From the NCBI GenBank assembly GCA_015709205.1, contig JACCQO010000014.1:1-64000 (forward strand): a DNA stretch of 64,000 nt, given 5' to 3'. The DNA is from Desulfovibrionaceae bacterium. Lineage in GTDB: Bacteria > Desulfobacterota > Desulfovibrionia > Desulfovibrionales > Desulfovibrionaceae. The position numbers and the translations under genes were made by a program. The notes beneath the pieces are model-generated. The model was not told the DNA's origin. It did no database searches and worked only from the letters and a program-made list of their open reading frames with translations. Positions within the stretch are counted from its first letter, which is position 1. Every line of letters starts with the position of its first letter. Below are positions 14,552 through 25,497 of this stretch, piece after piece.

Positions 14552-16660
14552 CTAGATCTGCAACGCGCCGAAGTCCGCGAGCCGCCCCAGCCGGGCCACC
14601 AGGGCCGTGAGCAGGTTCAGCCGGTTGGTGCGCAGGTCGGCGTCCTCGCACATGACCATGACGTGGTCGAAGAACGCGTCAACGGCCGGGCGCAGCTCGC
14701 GCAACAGGCCCATGAGCTCGGCGAAGCGGTCCTCGGCCCAGAGTTCCTCGAAGCGCGGGGACGCGGCCTCCAGGGCCTCGGCCAGGGCCTTTTCCTGCGG
14801 CTCGGCCAGCAGCGCGGCGGCGTATGCCCCGGTGAGGTCCGCGCCCGCCTCGCCGCCCTGCTTGCGGATGATGTTCGCGGCGCGCTTGAAGGTCAGCACG
14901 GCCTGGGCGAAGTCCGGCTCGCGCGAGAAGGCCCCCAGGGCCTCCAGCCGCGCGCGCAGGGCCCACACGTCGCCCGCGTCCGCGCCCAGCGCGGCCTCCA
15001 CGAGCAGGGTCTCGAAGCCTTGGGACGCGAAGAGGCTCTTGAGGCGCTGGCCGAAGAAGTCCATGAGCCGGTCCAGGGCCGCGTCCGGGGCCAGCTTCCA
15101 GTTCACGCCCGCATACCCGGCCTGGGCGCGGGCCAGCAGTTCGCGCACGTCCAGGCGCAGCCCCTTTTCCAGGATGATGCGCGCGATGCCCAGCACGCAG
15201 CGGCGCAGGGCGTAGGGGTCGTTGGCCCCGGTGGGGATCATGTTCAGGCCGAAGCAGCCCGTCAGGGTATCGGCCTTGTCCGCGATGGAGAGCAGCGCGC
15301 CGCCCAGGGAGCCGGGCACCGGGGTGTCCGGCCCGGCGGGCAGGTACTGCTCGTAGAGCGCGCGGGCCACGACCTCGTCCTCGCCCTGGCGGCGGGCGTA
15401 GATGCCGCCCATGATGCCCTGGAGCGAGGCGAATTCGCCGACCATCTCGCTGACCAGGTCGGCCTTGGAGATGCGTCCGGCGCGGGCCAGGGGCGCGGCC
15501 AGGTCGGGCGCGCACTTTTCCGCCAGCCAGGCGCACAGGGTTTCGATGCGGCGGCACTTGGCGCCCATGGACCCCAGCGGGGCCAGGAAGATGACGTTGT
15601 CCAGCTTGGCGGCCCACTCGTCCATGGTGCACTTGCAGTCCGTCTCCCAGAAGAAGCGGGCGTCCTCCAGCCGGGCCTTGAGCACGCGCTCCCAGCCTTT
15701 CTTGACCAGGGCGATGTCCGTGGGCTCGTTGTTCAGGGTGCAGAGGAAGTGGTTCATGAGCCGCCCGTCCCTGCCGTCCTTGCCGTCCTTGCTTTCGACG
15801 CCGAAGCTCTTCTGGTGGCTCTCCATGCTCGTGAGCAGCACCTCGCGCGGCAACTGGAGGTAGGATTCGGCGAAGTCGCCGAGCACGACCCGGGGCGTCT
15901 CCACCAGGCCGCAGACCTCCTCCAGGAGGGATTCCTTCCACACCGGCGCGCCACCGGCGGCCTCGGCCGCCTTGGCGCCCTGCTCCATCACTGCCGCGCG
16001 GCGGTCCTCGGCGGCCAGGGTCACGCGGCACTTGTCGCGGACCACGGCGAAATAGTCGGCGGCCGTGGGCACCTCGAAGAGGCCGGGGCCGAGCACGCGG
16101 TGGCCGCGCGTGGCGTTGGACGAGGCCACCCCGGCAACGCCCAGCGGCACGACGGTGCCGTCCAGCAGGGCCAGGATCCAGTGCAGCGGGCGGCCGAAGG
16201 TGAAGTCCAGGCTCCCCCAGTGCATCTTCTTGGGAAAGGACAGTCCGGTGATCGCACCCTCGCAGATGGCGGGCAGCAGGTCGAGGGTCCGGGCTCCGCC
16301 CGTCTTCTTGCGCGCGGCCAGGTATTCGCCCTTGTCCGTGGTCAGGGCGAAGGTCTCGGCCAGGGGGACGGACTGGGTCTTGGCGAAGCCCTCGGCGGCC
16401 TTGGTGGGCGCGCCGTCCGCGCCGTAGGCCACGCGCATGGGCGGGCCGGTGACGACCTCCTCGGATTCGCTCTGGGCCTCGGCCACGTCGGCGACGTGCA
16501 CGGCTAGGCGGCGCGGGGTGGCGAAGGCGCGCACCGCGCCGTGGTCCACGTGGGCGTCGGCGAGTCCCTTGTCGACGGCCGCGGAAAACTCCTCGGTCAG
16601 CACGGTCAGGAACCGCGCGGGCATCTCCTCGAAACCGATTTCCAGCACGAAGTCGGCCAT
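14552..16660 (-). CDS. glyS: Glycine-tRNA ligase beta subunit
   Basis: 702-residue beta subunit of the heterotetrameric (alpha2beta2) glycyl-tRNA synthetase, contributing tRNA recognition and a C-terminal anticodon-binding region. Seen: N-terminal LEIGFEEMPARF, a family signature; ATRGHR; an HD-like central region; and a conserved SIADKADTL with GANDPYALRR. Near residue 295 a KDGKDGRDG stretch comes from a triple 9-nt repeat (15765-15791) and looks like a lineage-specific insertion. Start ATG 16660 is 2 nt after the glyQ stop. Confidence 0.97.
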   Translation of the reverse strand: MADFVLEIGFEEMPARFLTVLTEEFSAAVDKGLADAHVDHGAVRAFATPRRLAVHVADVAEAQSESEEVVTGPPMRVAYGADGAPTKAAEGFAKTQSVPLAETFALTTDKGEYLAARKKTGGARTLDLLPAICEGAITGLSFPKKMHWGSLDFTFGRPLHWILALLDGTVVPLGVAGVASSNATRGHRVLGPGLFEVPTAADYFAVVRDKCRVTLAAEDRRAAVMEQGAKAAEAAGGAPVWKESLLEEVCGLVETPRVVLGDFAESYLQLPREVLLTSMESHQKSFGVESKDGKDGRDGRLMNHFLCTLNNEPTDIALVKKGWERVLKARLEDARFFWETDCKCTMDEWAAKLDNVIFLAPLGSMGAKCRRIETLCAWLAEKCAPDLAAPLARAGRISKADLVSEMVGEFASLQGIMGGIYARRQGEDEVVARALYEQYLPAGPDTPVPGSLGGALLSIADKADTLTGCFGLNMIPTGANDPYALRRCVLGIARIILEKGLRLDVRELLARAQAGYAGVNWKLAPDAALDRLMDFFGQRLKSLFASQGFETLLVEAALGADAGDVWALRARLEALGAFSREPDFAQAVLTFKRAANIIRKQGGEAGADLTGAYAAALLAEPQEKALAEALEAASPRFEELWAEDRFAELMGLLRELRPAVDAFFDHVMVMCEDADLRTNRLNLLTALVARLGRLADFGALQI

Positions 16661-16662
16661 GG

Positions 16663-17565
<903 letters not shown>

Positions 17566-17591
17566 GACAACTCCAAGGTTCTTGGCTTCGG

Positions 17592-18416
17592 TCAAACGCG
17601 TCGGAAACCGCCTCGCTCCCAGGCCAGGCCCAGGTGGTACTGCACGAAGCCGTCCACGGCGCGCGAACATTCCTTAAGGACATTGGGCGCAAGACGCAAG
17701 TGCGGCCATTGGCTGGGCATGGTCCGGCCCACGGCCTGCAGCGTGTCCAGCGTGCCAGGGCTCACGGGCATGCCGTGCGCGCGGCCCCTCGCCCGCTGGC
17801 AGTCCGCGCATTCCACGCAGCCCTGGTCCAACAGGAAGCGCGGCCTGGGCGCGTCCGGCGGAAGATCCTCCCAGCCGGGGCCGGGCGCGCAGGCGCCCTC
17901 CCCCACCGCGTCGCCCGGGGTCTGGGGGACCAGGGGCGCGCCGCAGCGGGCGCAGAACCCCAGGGCGGGCTCGAAGCCCAGGCCGAAGGCCACCCGGGCC
18001 CGGAACAGCAGGGCGAAGACCGGCGGCACGCTGTCCGCGATCTCCAGGGCGTCCAGGGCGTCCAGGGCCAGGTCGTAGGCCGTGCGCGCGCCCTTTTCGT
18101 CGTACTGGAGGGCCTCCAGAAATTTCAGGCAGTTGACGGCGATGCCGAGGCGCTGCCAGTCGCGGCGCAGGCGCTCGGGCGCGGCCACGAGCTCGCCTTC
18201 GGCCACGGAGAGGTAGTCGCCGCAGCGGCTGGGCCGGAAGGCGAATTCGACCACGTTCAGGGCGTCCAGGCAACCGCTGAAGCGGCGCCTGCTGCGGCTG
18301 CCGCCGAAGGCGAAGGCCGTGAGCACGCCGCGCGTGGGGGAAAGGGTGCGCAGCCAGATGTCCGCTTCGCGGAACCGTCCGATCTTGAGGATCAGCACCC
18401 GTTCGGTGAAGTCCAT
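17592..18416 (-). CDS. recO: DNA repair protein RecO
   Basis: 274-residue mediator that helps load RecA on SSB-coated DNA in the RecFOR pathway. Seen: an N-terminal OB-fold region ([29 protein letters not shown]), a helical middle, and a zinc motif formed by CARC and CVEC-x2-C in the C-terminal half. A triple 9-nt repeat (18042-18068) encodes ALDALDALE in the middle of the protein. It lies 17 nt after rodZ and 26 nt before glyQ. Confidence 0.92.
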   Translation of the reverse strand: MDFTERVLILKIGRFREADIWLRTLSPTRGVLTAFAFGGSRSRRRFSGCLDALNVVEFAFRPSRCGDYLSVAEGELVAAPERLRRDWQRLGIAVNCLKFLEALQYDEKGARTAYDLALDALDALEIADSVPPVFALLFRARVAFGLGFEPALGFCARCGAPLVPQTPGDAVGEGACAPGPGWEDLPPDAPRPRFLLDQGCVECADCQRARGRAHGMPVSPGTLDTLQAVGRTMPSQWPHLRLAPNVLKECSRAVDGFVQYHLGLAWERGGFRRV

Positions 18417-18433
18417 GGCCGGACCCCGGAGGG

Positions 18434-19456
18434 CTACTCCGAGAGCGGGAAGTTGAGGGTCCGCACCTCGCCCTTGTCCGCGTCCATGGGATATTCCTTG
18501 CCGTCGTAGGTCAGGGTCACGCCCCCGGCGTTGCCCAGGCGCACGCGCAACCGCTCCTGGAAGCGCAGGCGGATCTTGTCCCCGGCGCGCAGGTAGAAGT
18601 CGCGCATGTCCTCCTCGTCGGCCTTGGATTCCACCCAGCAGGCCTCGTTGGCCACGATGAGCAGGTTGTGGCCCTGGGGCGGCACGGCGGAGTGCTGCAC
18701 GGCCTTCTCCCCCGCGTCCTCAGGTGTTGCGGATGTCGCGGGTGTCGCGGCCGGGGCGGATTCGGCCTGGGCGGCCGTTTCCGCAGGCTTGGCCTTGGCG
18801 GATTTCGTGGGGGCGGGCTTGGCCGTGTCGGCGGGCTTGGCGGTGTCAGTGGACGCGGGCTCGTCGGCGGGCGCGGCGTTTTCTACGGCGGCGCCGTTTT
18901 GGTCCAGCTCGGCCTGGGCGGCGTCGGGCGTTGCGCCGGGTTCGGCGCCCGGTTGGTCCGGCGCCTGGCTCGGGGCGGCGGCCGCCCCGGCCGGGGCCTG
19001 CTCGCTCACCGTGGCTGCAGACTTGTGCAGAAAGGGCAGCTTGCCCTGCTGCTTGAGCGTGTAGCCCAGCCAGCCGAGACCCGCCAGGAAGACGAGGAAG
19101 GCGAGGATGAGCACGAGGAGCCTGCGCGACGCCGGGCGCGGCCGCGAGCGGCCCTTGATGACCGTGTGCGGTGCATCCTGAGGGGCGGCCGACGCCTCGT
19201 GGCATTCGGGTTCGCCGCCGCCGCAGGCCTCGTCCGCGCGGCTGGCCAGTTCCTCGCCGTCCAGTCCGACCACGCGTGCATACGTCTTCACGAATCCCTT
19301 GACGTAGACCAGGTGGGGCAGCTCGGCGACGTCTCCGGCCTCCAGGGCCTCCAGGTTGCGCCGACTGATCTTGGTCCTGCGCATGATCTCGTCCGAGGAG
19401 ATGTGCTTGCGCAGCCGTTCCTGCCGCAGGATTTCGCCGATGTCCTTGAGTGTCAT
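18434..19456 (-). CDS. rodZ: RodZ-like cytoskeletal protein (HTH-TM-DUF4115)
   Basis: 340-residue bitopic membrane protein. The N-terminal helix-turn-helix (about 1-70: IGEILRQERLRKHISSDEIM, RRNLEALEAGD) is the part that contacts MreB in characterised RodZ. A single transmembrane helix follows at about 110-132. Next comes a roughly 100-residue Ala/Pro/Thr/Lys-rich periplasmic linker containing 9-nt tandem repeats (18723-18749), then a C-terminal DUF4115 beta domain ending in LRVRLGNAGGVTLTYDG. Expected role: cell shape and elongation. It lies between surA and recO. Confidence 0.88.
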   Translation of the reverse strand: MTLKDIGEILRQERLRKHISSDEIMRRTKISRRNLEALEAGDVAELPHLVYVKGFVKTYARVVGLDGEELASRADEACGGGEPECHEASAAPQDAPHTVIKGRSRPRPASRRLLVLILAFLVFLAGLGWLGYTLKQQGKLPFLHKSAATVSEQAPAGAAAAPSQAPDQPGAEPGATPDAAQAELDQNGAAVENAAPADEPASTDTAKPADTAKPAPTKSAKAKPAETAAQAESAPAATPATSATPEDAGEKAVQHSAVPPQGHNLLIVANEACWVESKADEEDMRDFYLRAGDKIRLRFQERLRVRLGNAGGVTLTYDGKEYPMDADKGEVRTLNFPLSE

Positions 19457-19505
19457 CCGATTTTCTCCGCCGGTTGCGGCCCGCTGCCGGGGCCGGTCCG
19501 GGCCG

Positions 19506-20495
19506 CTACAGCCTGATGTCGATGACGGCCTTTTCCTTCAACTTCTTCATGTACTCCGCATAGCGCTCGTCGAGCAGCGGCTCACGCAGCTTGTCGGCGA
19601 TCTCCTCGCGCACCTGGTCCACGGGCTTGAGCTCGCCCGCGTCCATGTCGTCGAGCTTGAGCAGGGCCTGCCTGCCCTCCAGGGTGAACGGCTCGCTCAC
19701 GTCGCCGGGCTTGAGGCCCTCCAGGGCCTTTTTCCATTCCGCGGCCAGGCTCGTCCACTTGAGCTTGCCGATGGACCCGCCGCTCTCCGCGCCCGGGCCG
19801 ATGGAATGCTTTTGGGCCGCGTCCTCGAAGGCCACGGTGCCGGAGCGCAGGTCGGCGAGCAGCTTGGCCGTGTCCTCCTCCGGGGGCAGGACGATGAGCG
19901 AGAGCGTCACGGTGCGCTGGCCCATGTAGTCGGTTTTGTGCTCGTCGTAGTAGCGCTGGATGTCCTCGTCGGTGATGACCACCTTGCGCCGCACCATGTA
20001 GTTGATGATGCGGTGCTTGAGGATATCCCGGCGGATGGTTTCCTTGTACTCCTCCACGGTCTGGCCCTGGTTCTTCAGGTATTCGGCGAAGGATTCCTCG
20101 GTGAGCTGGTTGCGCTCCTTGATGCTGTTGACGTAGGTGTCCACCTCGGTGTCGGCGATCGTGATCTTGTAGTGCTCGGCCTCCTGGACCATGAGGATGT
20201 CGTCGATCATGCGGTCGAGGACCTTGCCCTGCAGGAGCTTGATGGCCTCCTCGCTCTGGGGCGGCACCTTCTGCTGGCGCATCTGGGTGAGAATCGGGGC
20301 CATGCGCTGGTTGAGGTCGAACAGGGTGATGACCTCGCCGTTGACCGTGGCCACGATGCGGTCCACGACCTTGGCCCGGGCCGGGACGGCCACAAGGGAC
20401 AGGGCGAGGACGAGGGCGAGGCTCAGGGCCGGGGCGAGAAGGCGCGTGGCGGTGCAGGCGCCCGGGGGCAAAGGCGAAACGGAACGTCGGGTCAA
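19506..20495 (-). CDS. surA: SurA-type periplasmic chaperone / peptidyl-prolyl isomerase
   Basis: About 329 residues. Signal peptide (LLAPALSLALVLALSLVAVPARA), then the SurA N-terminal chaperone region beginning KVVDRIVATVNGEVITLFDLNQR and one PpiC/parvulin domain (about 190-290, SIGPGAESGGSIG). It would escort outer-membrane proteins to the Bam machinery (bamD at 51390-52115). Start: a TTG at 20495 is preceded by CAGGAG at 6 nt and gives a normal signal peptide. An ATG at 20573 in the same frame would add 26 atypical residues. Confidence 0.88.
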   Translation of the reverse strand: MTRRSVSPLPPGACTATRLLAPALSLALVLALSLVAVPARAKVVDRIVATVNGEVITLFDLNQRMAPILTQMRQQKVPPQSEEAIKLLQGKVLDRMIDDILMVQEAEHYKITIADTEVDTYVNSIKERNQLTEESFAEYLKNQGQTVEEYKETIRRDILKHRIINYMVRRKVVITDEDIQRYYDEHKTDYMGQRTVTLSLIVLPPEEDTAKLLADLRSGTVAFEDAAQKHSIGPGAESGGSIGKLKWTSLAAEWKKALEGLKPGDVSEPFTLEGRQALLKLDDMDAGELKPVDQVREEIADKLREPLLDERYAEYMKKLKEKAVIDIRL

Positions 20496-20664
20496 GGCGT
20501 ACTCCTGACGGTGTTGGTCGTGTCCGGGCCGGGGCGTTTCCGGCTGGGCATGGTGTAATATCTTTTCAGGCATTGCGCAATGAATGAGCGGGATTGGCGC
20601 GCTGCCCCCGGCGCGTCCGGACCGTCCTCGGTCCGCCTTCCGGCGCTCTTTTCCGGTGTCTTCC

Positions 20665-21846
20665 TTAAATGCCTTCCTGGTTGTCGGACTGGCCCGGAGG
20701 CGCGATGTCCTCGTTGGACAGGTCGCGCGGCAGCCCCTGGCGGACGGCCTCTTCGCGCGCTCCGGTCTGCTCGTCGCCCTGGACCTCGGCCCCCTCGCGG
20801 GGCTCCTCCTCGCGGGGGGCGTCCTGGTCCTCGCGCACGGTTTCGCCCGGGCCTTCGGCGCGCAGGTCCTCGGCGTCGCCCGGCGCGGGCAGCAGGTGCG
20901 TGGACACGGTCACCGTGGACACCTGTAGCCGCCTGTCGATCCAGTTCTCGAAGGCCTCGCGCATCTTGCGCTCCAAAAGGACCTTTTCCACCAGGGGATA
21001 GGCGTGCGTGGGGTCCAGGACCTTGCCCGGGATGCGCTCCTGGAGGACCAGGGTTTCGAAGCCGCCCTGCTCGCCCTTGAAGACCTTGGCCGCATGGCCC
21101 GGCTCCAGCCCGGCGAGGATGTCCGACCAGGCCGAGGGCAGCCGGTCCTGGCGCATCTTCAGGGCCTGCACGGAAATCTGGCTGTACTGCTCGCCCACGG
21201 CCTGCTGGTCCTTGCCCGCCTCGAACATGGCCGCGGCCTTTTCCACCACGTCCTTGTCCGGACCGGTGATCATCAGGAAGCGCAGCCGCGGCGGCAGGTA
21301 GAAGTCCTTGATGTTCCGTGCGTAGTAGGCCTTGGCCTCTTCGTAGTCGATAGTGATGCCCGGGCGGATGATCTCGCGCAGGAACTTTTCCTGGGCCAGG
21401 CGAGCCGCAAGCTGCGTGCGCCAGGTCTGCAGGTCGATGTACTCCTCCACGAGCATCTCTTCGAACCCGCCCTCGGGATAGTCGGCGCGCACCTCGGCCT
21501 CGGCCGCGTCCATCTCCTTTCGGGTCACCTCTGCGCCGCGCTTCTCCAGCTCCTGGCGGATGAGTTCCTGCACGATGAGCTCGGTGAGGATGGCGTCGTA
21601 GTCGCGCTTGAGCCGGGCCACCGACGGGCTGGCCCCGCCGGTCCAGCCGAGCTGGGCCAGGTCGTAGGTGGATTCGAGCTGGCTCAGGTAGATGGGGTGG
21701 CCGTTGACGCGGGCGATGACCCCGGTTTCCTCGGCGTCCGGCGCGCAGGAGGCCGGCGCGACGGCCAGCAGAACGGCCAGCAGCGCGATCAGCAGCGCGG
21801 CCCGGGGGCGGCCGCCGTGGCGGCGGAGGGCAGGACGTGTGCTCAT
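20665..21846 (-). CDS. SurA/PpiC-like lipoprotein chaperone
   Basis: About 393 residues. Lipoprotein signal peptide with lipobox PASC (Cys near residue 34), a SurA N-terminal-like chaperone domain starting GVIARVNGHPIYLSQLE, a degenerate PpiC region around KMRQDRLPSAWSDILAGLEPG, and a highly acidic Glu/Asp-rich C-terminal tail. The parvulin active-site pattern is weak, so it may be a chaperone only. Its ATG overlaps the mfd stop as ATGA. It is the second SurA-like protein in a row, 169 nt from surA. Confidence 0.8.
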   Translation of the reverse strand: MSTRPALRRHGGRPRAALLIALLAVLLAVAPASCAPDAEETGVIARVNGHPIYLSQLESTYDLAQLGWTGGASPSVARLKRDYDAILTELIVQELIRQELEKRGAEVTRKEMDAAEAEVRADYPEGGFEEMLVEEYIDLQTWRTQLAARLAQEKFLREIIRPGITIDYEEAKAYYARNIKDFYLPPRLRFLMITGPDKDVVEKAAAMFEAGKDQQAVGEQYSQISVQALKMRQDRLPSAWSDILAGLEPGHAAKVFKGEQGGFETLVLQERIPGKVLDPTHAYPLVEKVLLERKMREAFENWIDRRLQVSTVTVSTHLLPAPGDAEDLRAEGPGETVREDQDAPREEEPREGAEVQGDEQTGAREEAVRQGLPRDLSNEDIAPPGQSDNQEGI

Positions 21847-24800
21847 TGTTCCCCGTGCGTTGAGGGTTGGGGGCCGGTGGCGAGTTGGGACAGCGCGGCG
21901 CAGGCCCGCTCCAGACGTTGGCGAATAGTCCCCTTTTCGTCCAGGCGCAACTCCAAAGTGGACGGCGGCACGAGCCGCGCCGCGCCCTTCTGGCGCGCCA
22001 TCCACTCCACCAGGGCCGTCGGGGCCACCGCGTCCGTGGACGGACCGAAGGCCACGCGCAGGGCCGTGGGGTAGACGTCGGCCTTTTCCGCCTGCAGCCG
22101 CGCGAGCACGGCCTTGAGATCGAGCACGGCCAGGAAGTTGAGCAGCGGCTCGGGGAGCGGACCGAAACGGTCGCGTATCTCGGCCTGGATGTCCAGCCGC
22201 GTTTCCTGGTCGCGCGCCGAGGAAAGGGACTTGTAGTACTTGAGCCGCTCGCCCGGGTCGTCCATGTATTCCTCGGGGATGTGCGCCTGCACGCCGATGG
22301 CCAGCTCCGGCTCCGTGGTGCGCGGGCCGGGGTCACCCTTGACGCGGCGCACCTCGTCCTCGAGCATTTCCAGGAACAGGTCCAGCCCGACCTTGGCGAT
22401 GTGCCCGGACTGGGCCTCGCCCAGGATGTTGCCCGCCCCGCGCAGGCGCAGGTCCTCCATGGCCACGCGGAAGCCCGCGCCCAGGTAGTCCATGTCCAGG
22501 ATGATCTTCAGCCGCTTGCGGGCCATGTCCGGCAGGTTGTCCAGGTCGCGGACCACGAAGTAGGCGTAGGCCTGGCGCTCCGAGCGCCCCACCCTGCCGC
22601 GCAGCTGGTAGAGCTGGCCCAGGCCGAAGAGCTGGGCCTGGTCCACGATCAGGGTGTTGGCGCGCGGAAAGTCCAGGCCGGACTCCACGATGGCCGTGCA
22701 GACCAGCACGTCGGTCTCGCCGTGCCAGAAGGCGTGCATGGCGTCCTCCAGGGCGCGCTCGGTCATCTGGCCGTGGGCCATGCCCACGCGCGCGCCGGGC
22801 ACGAGCTTCTGCACGAAGCGCAGCACCTCGGTGAGCCCCTGGACGCGGTTGTGCACCCAGAAGACCTGGCCCCCGCGGCCCAGCTCGCGCTCCAGCACGG
22901 CCTTGAGCATCTCCGGGTCGCGCTCGGCCAGGGCCGTCTTCACGGGCTTGCGCTCCGGCGGCGGGGTTTCGATGACCGAGAGCTCGCGCACGCCGGAAAG
23001 GGAAAGCTGCAGGGTGCGCGGGATGGGCGTGGCCGTGAGCGTGATGGCGTCGATGGTCCGGCGCATCTCCTTGAGCCGTTCCTTGTGGCGCACGCCGAAA
23101 CGCTGTTCCTCGTCCAGGATCATCAGCCCCAGGTGGGGCAGGTCGATGTCCTTGGAGAGCAGCCGGTGCGTGCCGATGAGGATGTCCACTGCGCCGCGCG
23201 AGGCGGCCTTGATGACCTCGGTCTGCTTGGCCCGGGGCACGAAGCGGCTGAGCATGGCCACGTGCAGGGGCAGTCCCTTGAGCCGAGCGCGGAAGGTCTG
23301 GTAGTGCTGCTCCGCGAGCACCGTGGTCGGGCACAGCAGGGCCACCTGGCGACCTTCCAGGGCCGCGCGCACGGCCGCGCGCAGGGCCACCTCGGTCTTG
23401 CCGAAGCCCACGTCGCCGCAGACCAGGCGGTCCATGGGCTCGGGCTTCTCCATGTCCCCGAGCACGTCGCGGATGGCGCGCTCCTGGTCCGGGGTCTCCT
23501 CGAACCCGAAGCCCGCCTCGAACTCGCGGTAGAGCTCGTCCACCGGGCCGTAGGCGAAGCCCTTGGCCACGCGGCGGTAGGCGTACATTTCCACCAGGTC
23601 GCGGGCGATCTGCTCCACGGCCTTGCGCGCCTTTTCCCGGCTCTTGGTCCAACCCGCGCCGCCCAGCCGGTCCAGAGAGGGCGCCGTGTCCTCGGGGCCC
23701 TTGTAGCGCTGCACCAGCGAGAGCCGGTCCACGGGCAGGTAGAGCTTGTCGTCCTCGGAATATTCCAGGAGCAGGAAGTCGTTGCCCACGCCGCCGGCCT
23801 GCATGCGGTGCAGCCCGGCGAAGCGGCCCAGGCCGTAGTCGCGGTGCACGAGCAGTTCGCCCGTGGCCAGGTCGTCGTAGCGGTCCAGGCCGCGGAAGGC
23901 ATCCCGGGGCGTGACGGGCCGGGCACGGCCGCCGGGCAGGAGCACGTCCTCGCCGAGCACGAGCAGGCCGGTCCAAAGCAGCTCGAACCCCTTGGCGAAG
24001 GGCGAAATCAGGGCGTAGAGCCCGCGTTCGTCGGAATAGCTGGTGCGCGGGCGGATGGACTCCTGCTCGGCCAGGGCCAGGAACTTGCGCCGCGCGGCCT
24101 CGGAATGGAAGGAGAGCACGGTCTGGCGGCGCGTGGCCGTCCAGTGGGCCATGGCCTTGACCAGGGCCTGCCAGGGCCGCTCCTTGAAGTCCTCCGGCCC
24201 CTGCCCTGCGGGCAGCCCCTTGCCCGCGAAAAGGTCCTGGTAGGTCTCGTAGCTGCGCTCGTCCAGGTCCACCCCATCGCGCTCCACGCCCATGACCAGG
24301 TCCTCGAAGACCACGTGCGGGGCCTGCTCCAGGCGCGCCAGGGCCGTGGCCGCCTCGTCCGCCAGGAGCGCGCGCGGGTGCGGCTCGTCCGGAAACTCGC
24401 GCTCCAGCGCGCCGTCCAGGGCCCAGCCGTCCTCCTCGAGCATCGTCCGCAGGTCCTGGGCGGAAAAGTGCAGGAACACGGTGTCGCGGCCCAGCCAGTC
24501 CCAGATGCGCGAGGGGTTTTCGTAGTAGAGCCCCGGCGGCACGTCGCCCGTGGCCAGGTCCAGGCGGCGGTCCACCAGGCGGTGCAGGTACTCCCCTGCC
24601 CCGCCGCCCTTGACCAGGGCCTTGAGCCGGTGGCGCGCCGTCTCGATGCGCCCGCCGCCGCCCACGGCCGGGGCCGCGGGCAGGATGTAGACCTCGTCCA
24701 GGTCGCCGCGCGAACGCTGGCTCACGGGGTCGAAGACGCGCATCTCGTCCAGGGTGTCGCCGAAGAATTCCAGGCGCAGGGGCATGGGCAGGCCGGGCGG

Positions 24801-25421
24801 AAAGATGTCCAGGATGTCGCCGCGCAGGGCCGTCTCGCCGGGCCGGGTGGCCAGGGTCACGCGCGCATAGCCCCACTCCACGGCTTGCTCCAGGAGCAGT
24901 TCCGGGGACATGTCGTCGCCCTTTTTCAGCAGGATGTGGTTGGACTCGAAGACGTCGCGCGGCGGGAAGGCCGCGAGGAGGTTGTCGGCCGTGAGCAGCA
25001 GGCCGCGGCGCTCGGCGCGCAGGCCCAGGGAGAAGAGGCCGGCCATGCGTTCGGCCCAGCGCAGTGCGGCCTTGGCCGTGGCGGACTCCCCGGCGGCCAG
25101 ATCCTCGGCGACCGAAGCGGCGGGAAACGGCGGCAGGGTGAGCCAGCGGCGCTCCCAGGCGGGACGCAGGGCCCGCGCCTCGCGCGCGGCCTTGCCTTCG
25201 GCCCGGTCGCCCGCCTGCCCGTCCGCGGGCTGGGCGAGCAGGTCGAGCAGGGCCCGCGCCTCGGCCAGGGACTTTTCGTCCGGCAGGATCCAGGCCACGG
25301 ACCGGCCGCGCGCCAGCAGCGCGGCGGCCACGGCCGCACGGGTGCCCGCGCCGCTTTTGTAGACGCGGCAGGAGCGGCGTTTGCCGTCGATGAGTTCGAG
25401 TATGGCGGGAGGCAGTTGCAC
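21843..25421 (-). CDS. mfd: Transcription-repair coupling factor
   Basis: 1192-residue SF2 translocase that pushes stalled RNA polymerase off lesions and recruits UvrA. Domains in order: UvrB-like region (about 1-480), RNA-polymerase interaction domain around YLPVDRLSLVQRY (about 560), RecA-like motor with Walker A CGDVGFGKTEVALRA (about 695) and DEEQ box (about 800), second motor domain with QLRGRVGRSERQAYAYF (about 945), and the C-terminal TRCF domain. GTG start at 25421 with no strong SD. A terminator-like hairpin lies about 40 nt upstream. Confidence 0.97.
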   Translation of the reverse strand: MQLPPAILELIDGKRRSCRVYKSGAGTRAAVAAALLARGRSVAWILPDEKSLAEARALLDLLAQPADGQAGDRAEGKAAREARALRPAWERRWLTLPPFPAASVAEDLAAGESATAKAALRWAERMAGLFSLGLRAERRGLLLTADNLLAAFPPRDVFESNHILLKKGDDMSPELLLEQAVEWGYARVTLATRPGETALRGDILDIFPPGLPMPLRLEFFGDTLDEMRVFDPVSQRSRGDLDEVYILPAAPAVGGGGRIETARHRLKALVKGGGAGEYLHRLVDRRLDLATGDVPPGLYYENPSRIWDWLGRDTVFLHFSAQDLRTMLEEDGWALDGALEREFPDEPHPRALLADEAATALARLEQAPHVVFEDLVMGVERDGVDLDERSYETYQDLFAGKGLPAGQGPEDFKERPWQALVKAMAHWTATRRQTVLSFHSEAARRKFLALAEQESIRPRTSYSDERGLYALISPFAKGFELLWTGLLVLGEDVLLPGGRARPVTPRDAFRGLDRYDDLATGELLVHRDYGLGRFAGLHRMQAGGVGNDFLLLEYSEDDKLYLPVDRLSLVQRYKGPEDTAPSLDRLGGAGWTKSREKARKAVEQIARDLVEMYAYRRVAKGFAYGPVDELYREFEAGFGFEETPDQERAIRDVLGDMEKPEPMDRLVCGDVGFGKTEVALRAAVRAALEGRQVALLCPTTVLAEQHYQTFRARLKGLPLHVAMLSRFVPRAKQTEVIKAASRGAVDILIGTHRLLSKDIDLPHLGLMILDEEQRFGVRHKERLKEMRRTIDAITLTATPIPRTLQLSLSGVRELSVIETPPPERKPVKTALAERDPEMLKAVLERELGRGGQVFWVHNRVQGLTEVLRFVQKLVPGARVGMAHGQMTERALEDAMHAFWHGETDVLVCTAIVESGLDFPRANTLIVDQAQLFGLGQLYQLRGRVGRSERQAYAYFVVRDLDNLPDMARKRLKIILDMDYLGAGFRVAMEDLRLRGAGNILGEAQSGHIAKVGLDLFLEMLEDEVRRVKGDPGPRTTEPELAIGVQAHIPEEYMDDPGERLKYYKSLSSARDQETRLDIQAEIRDRFGPLPEPLLNFLAVLDLKAVLARLQAEKADVYPTALRVAFGPSTDAVAPTALVEWMARQKGAARLVPPSTLELRLDEKGTIRQRLERACAALSQLATGPQPSTHGEQ

Positions 25422-25460
25422 GGGGTATTCTCACGCGCCGGGCGCCGATCCGCCGCGGCG

Positions 25461-25497
25461 AAAAAAGCCGCCCTCCGCATACACGCGCAAGGGCGGC
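25461..25497 (-). terminator. Terminator-like hairpin in the mfd leader
   Basis: On the minus strand, GCCGCCCT (25497-25490) pairs with AGGGCGGC (25474-25467), immediately followed by six T residues (25466-25461). It sits only about 40 nt before the mfd GTG, so either it ends upstream transcription with mfd using a promoter buried in the hairpin region, or it attenuates mfd. Confidence 0.7.
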
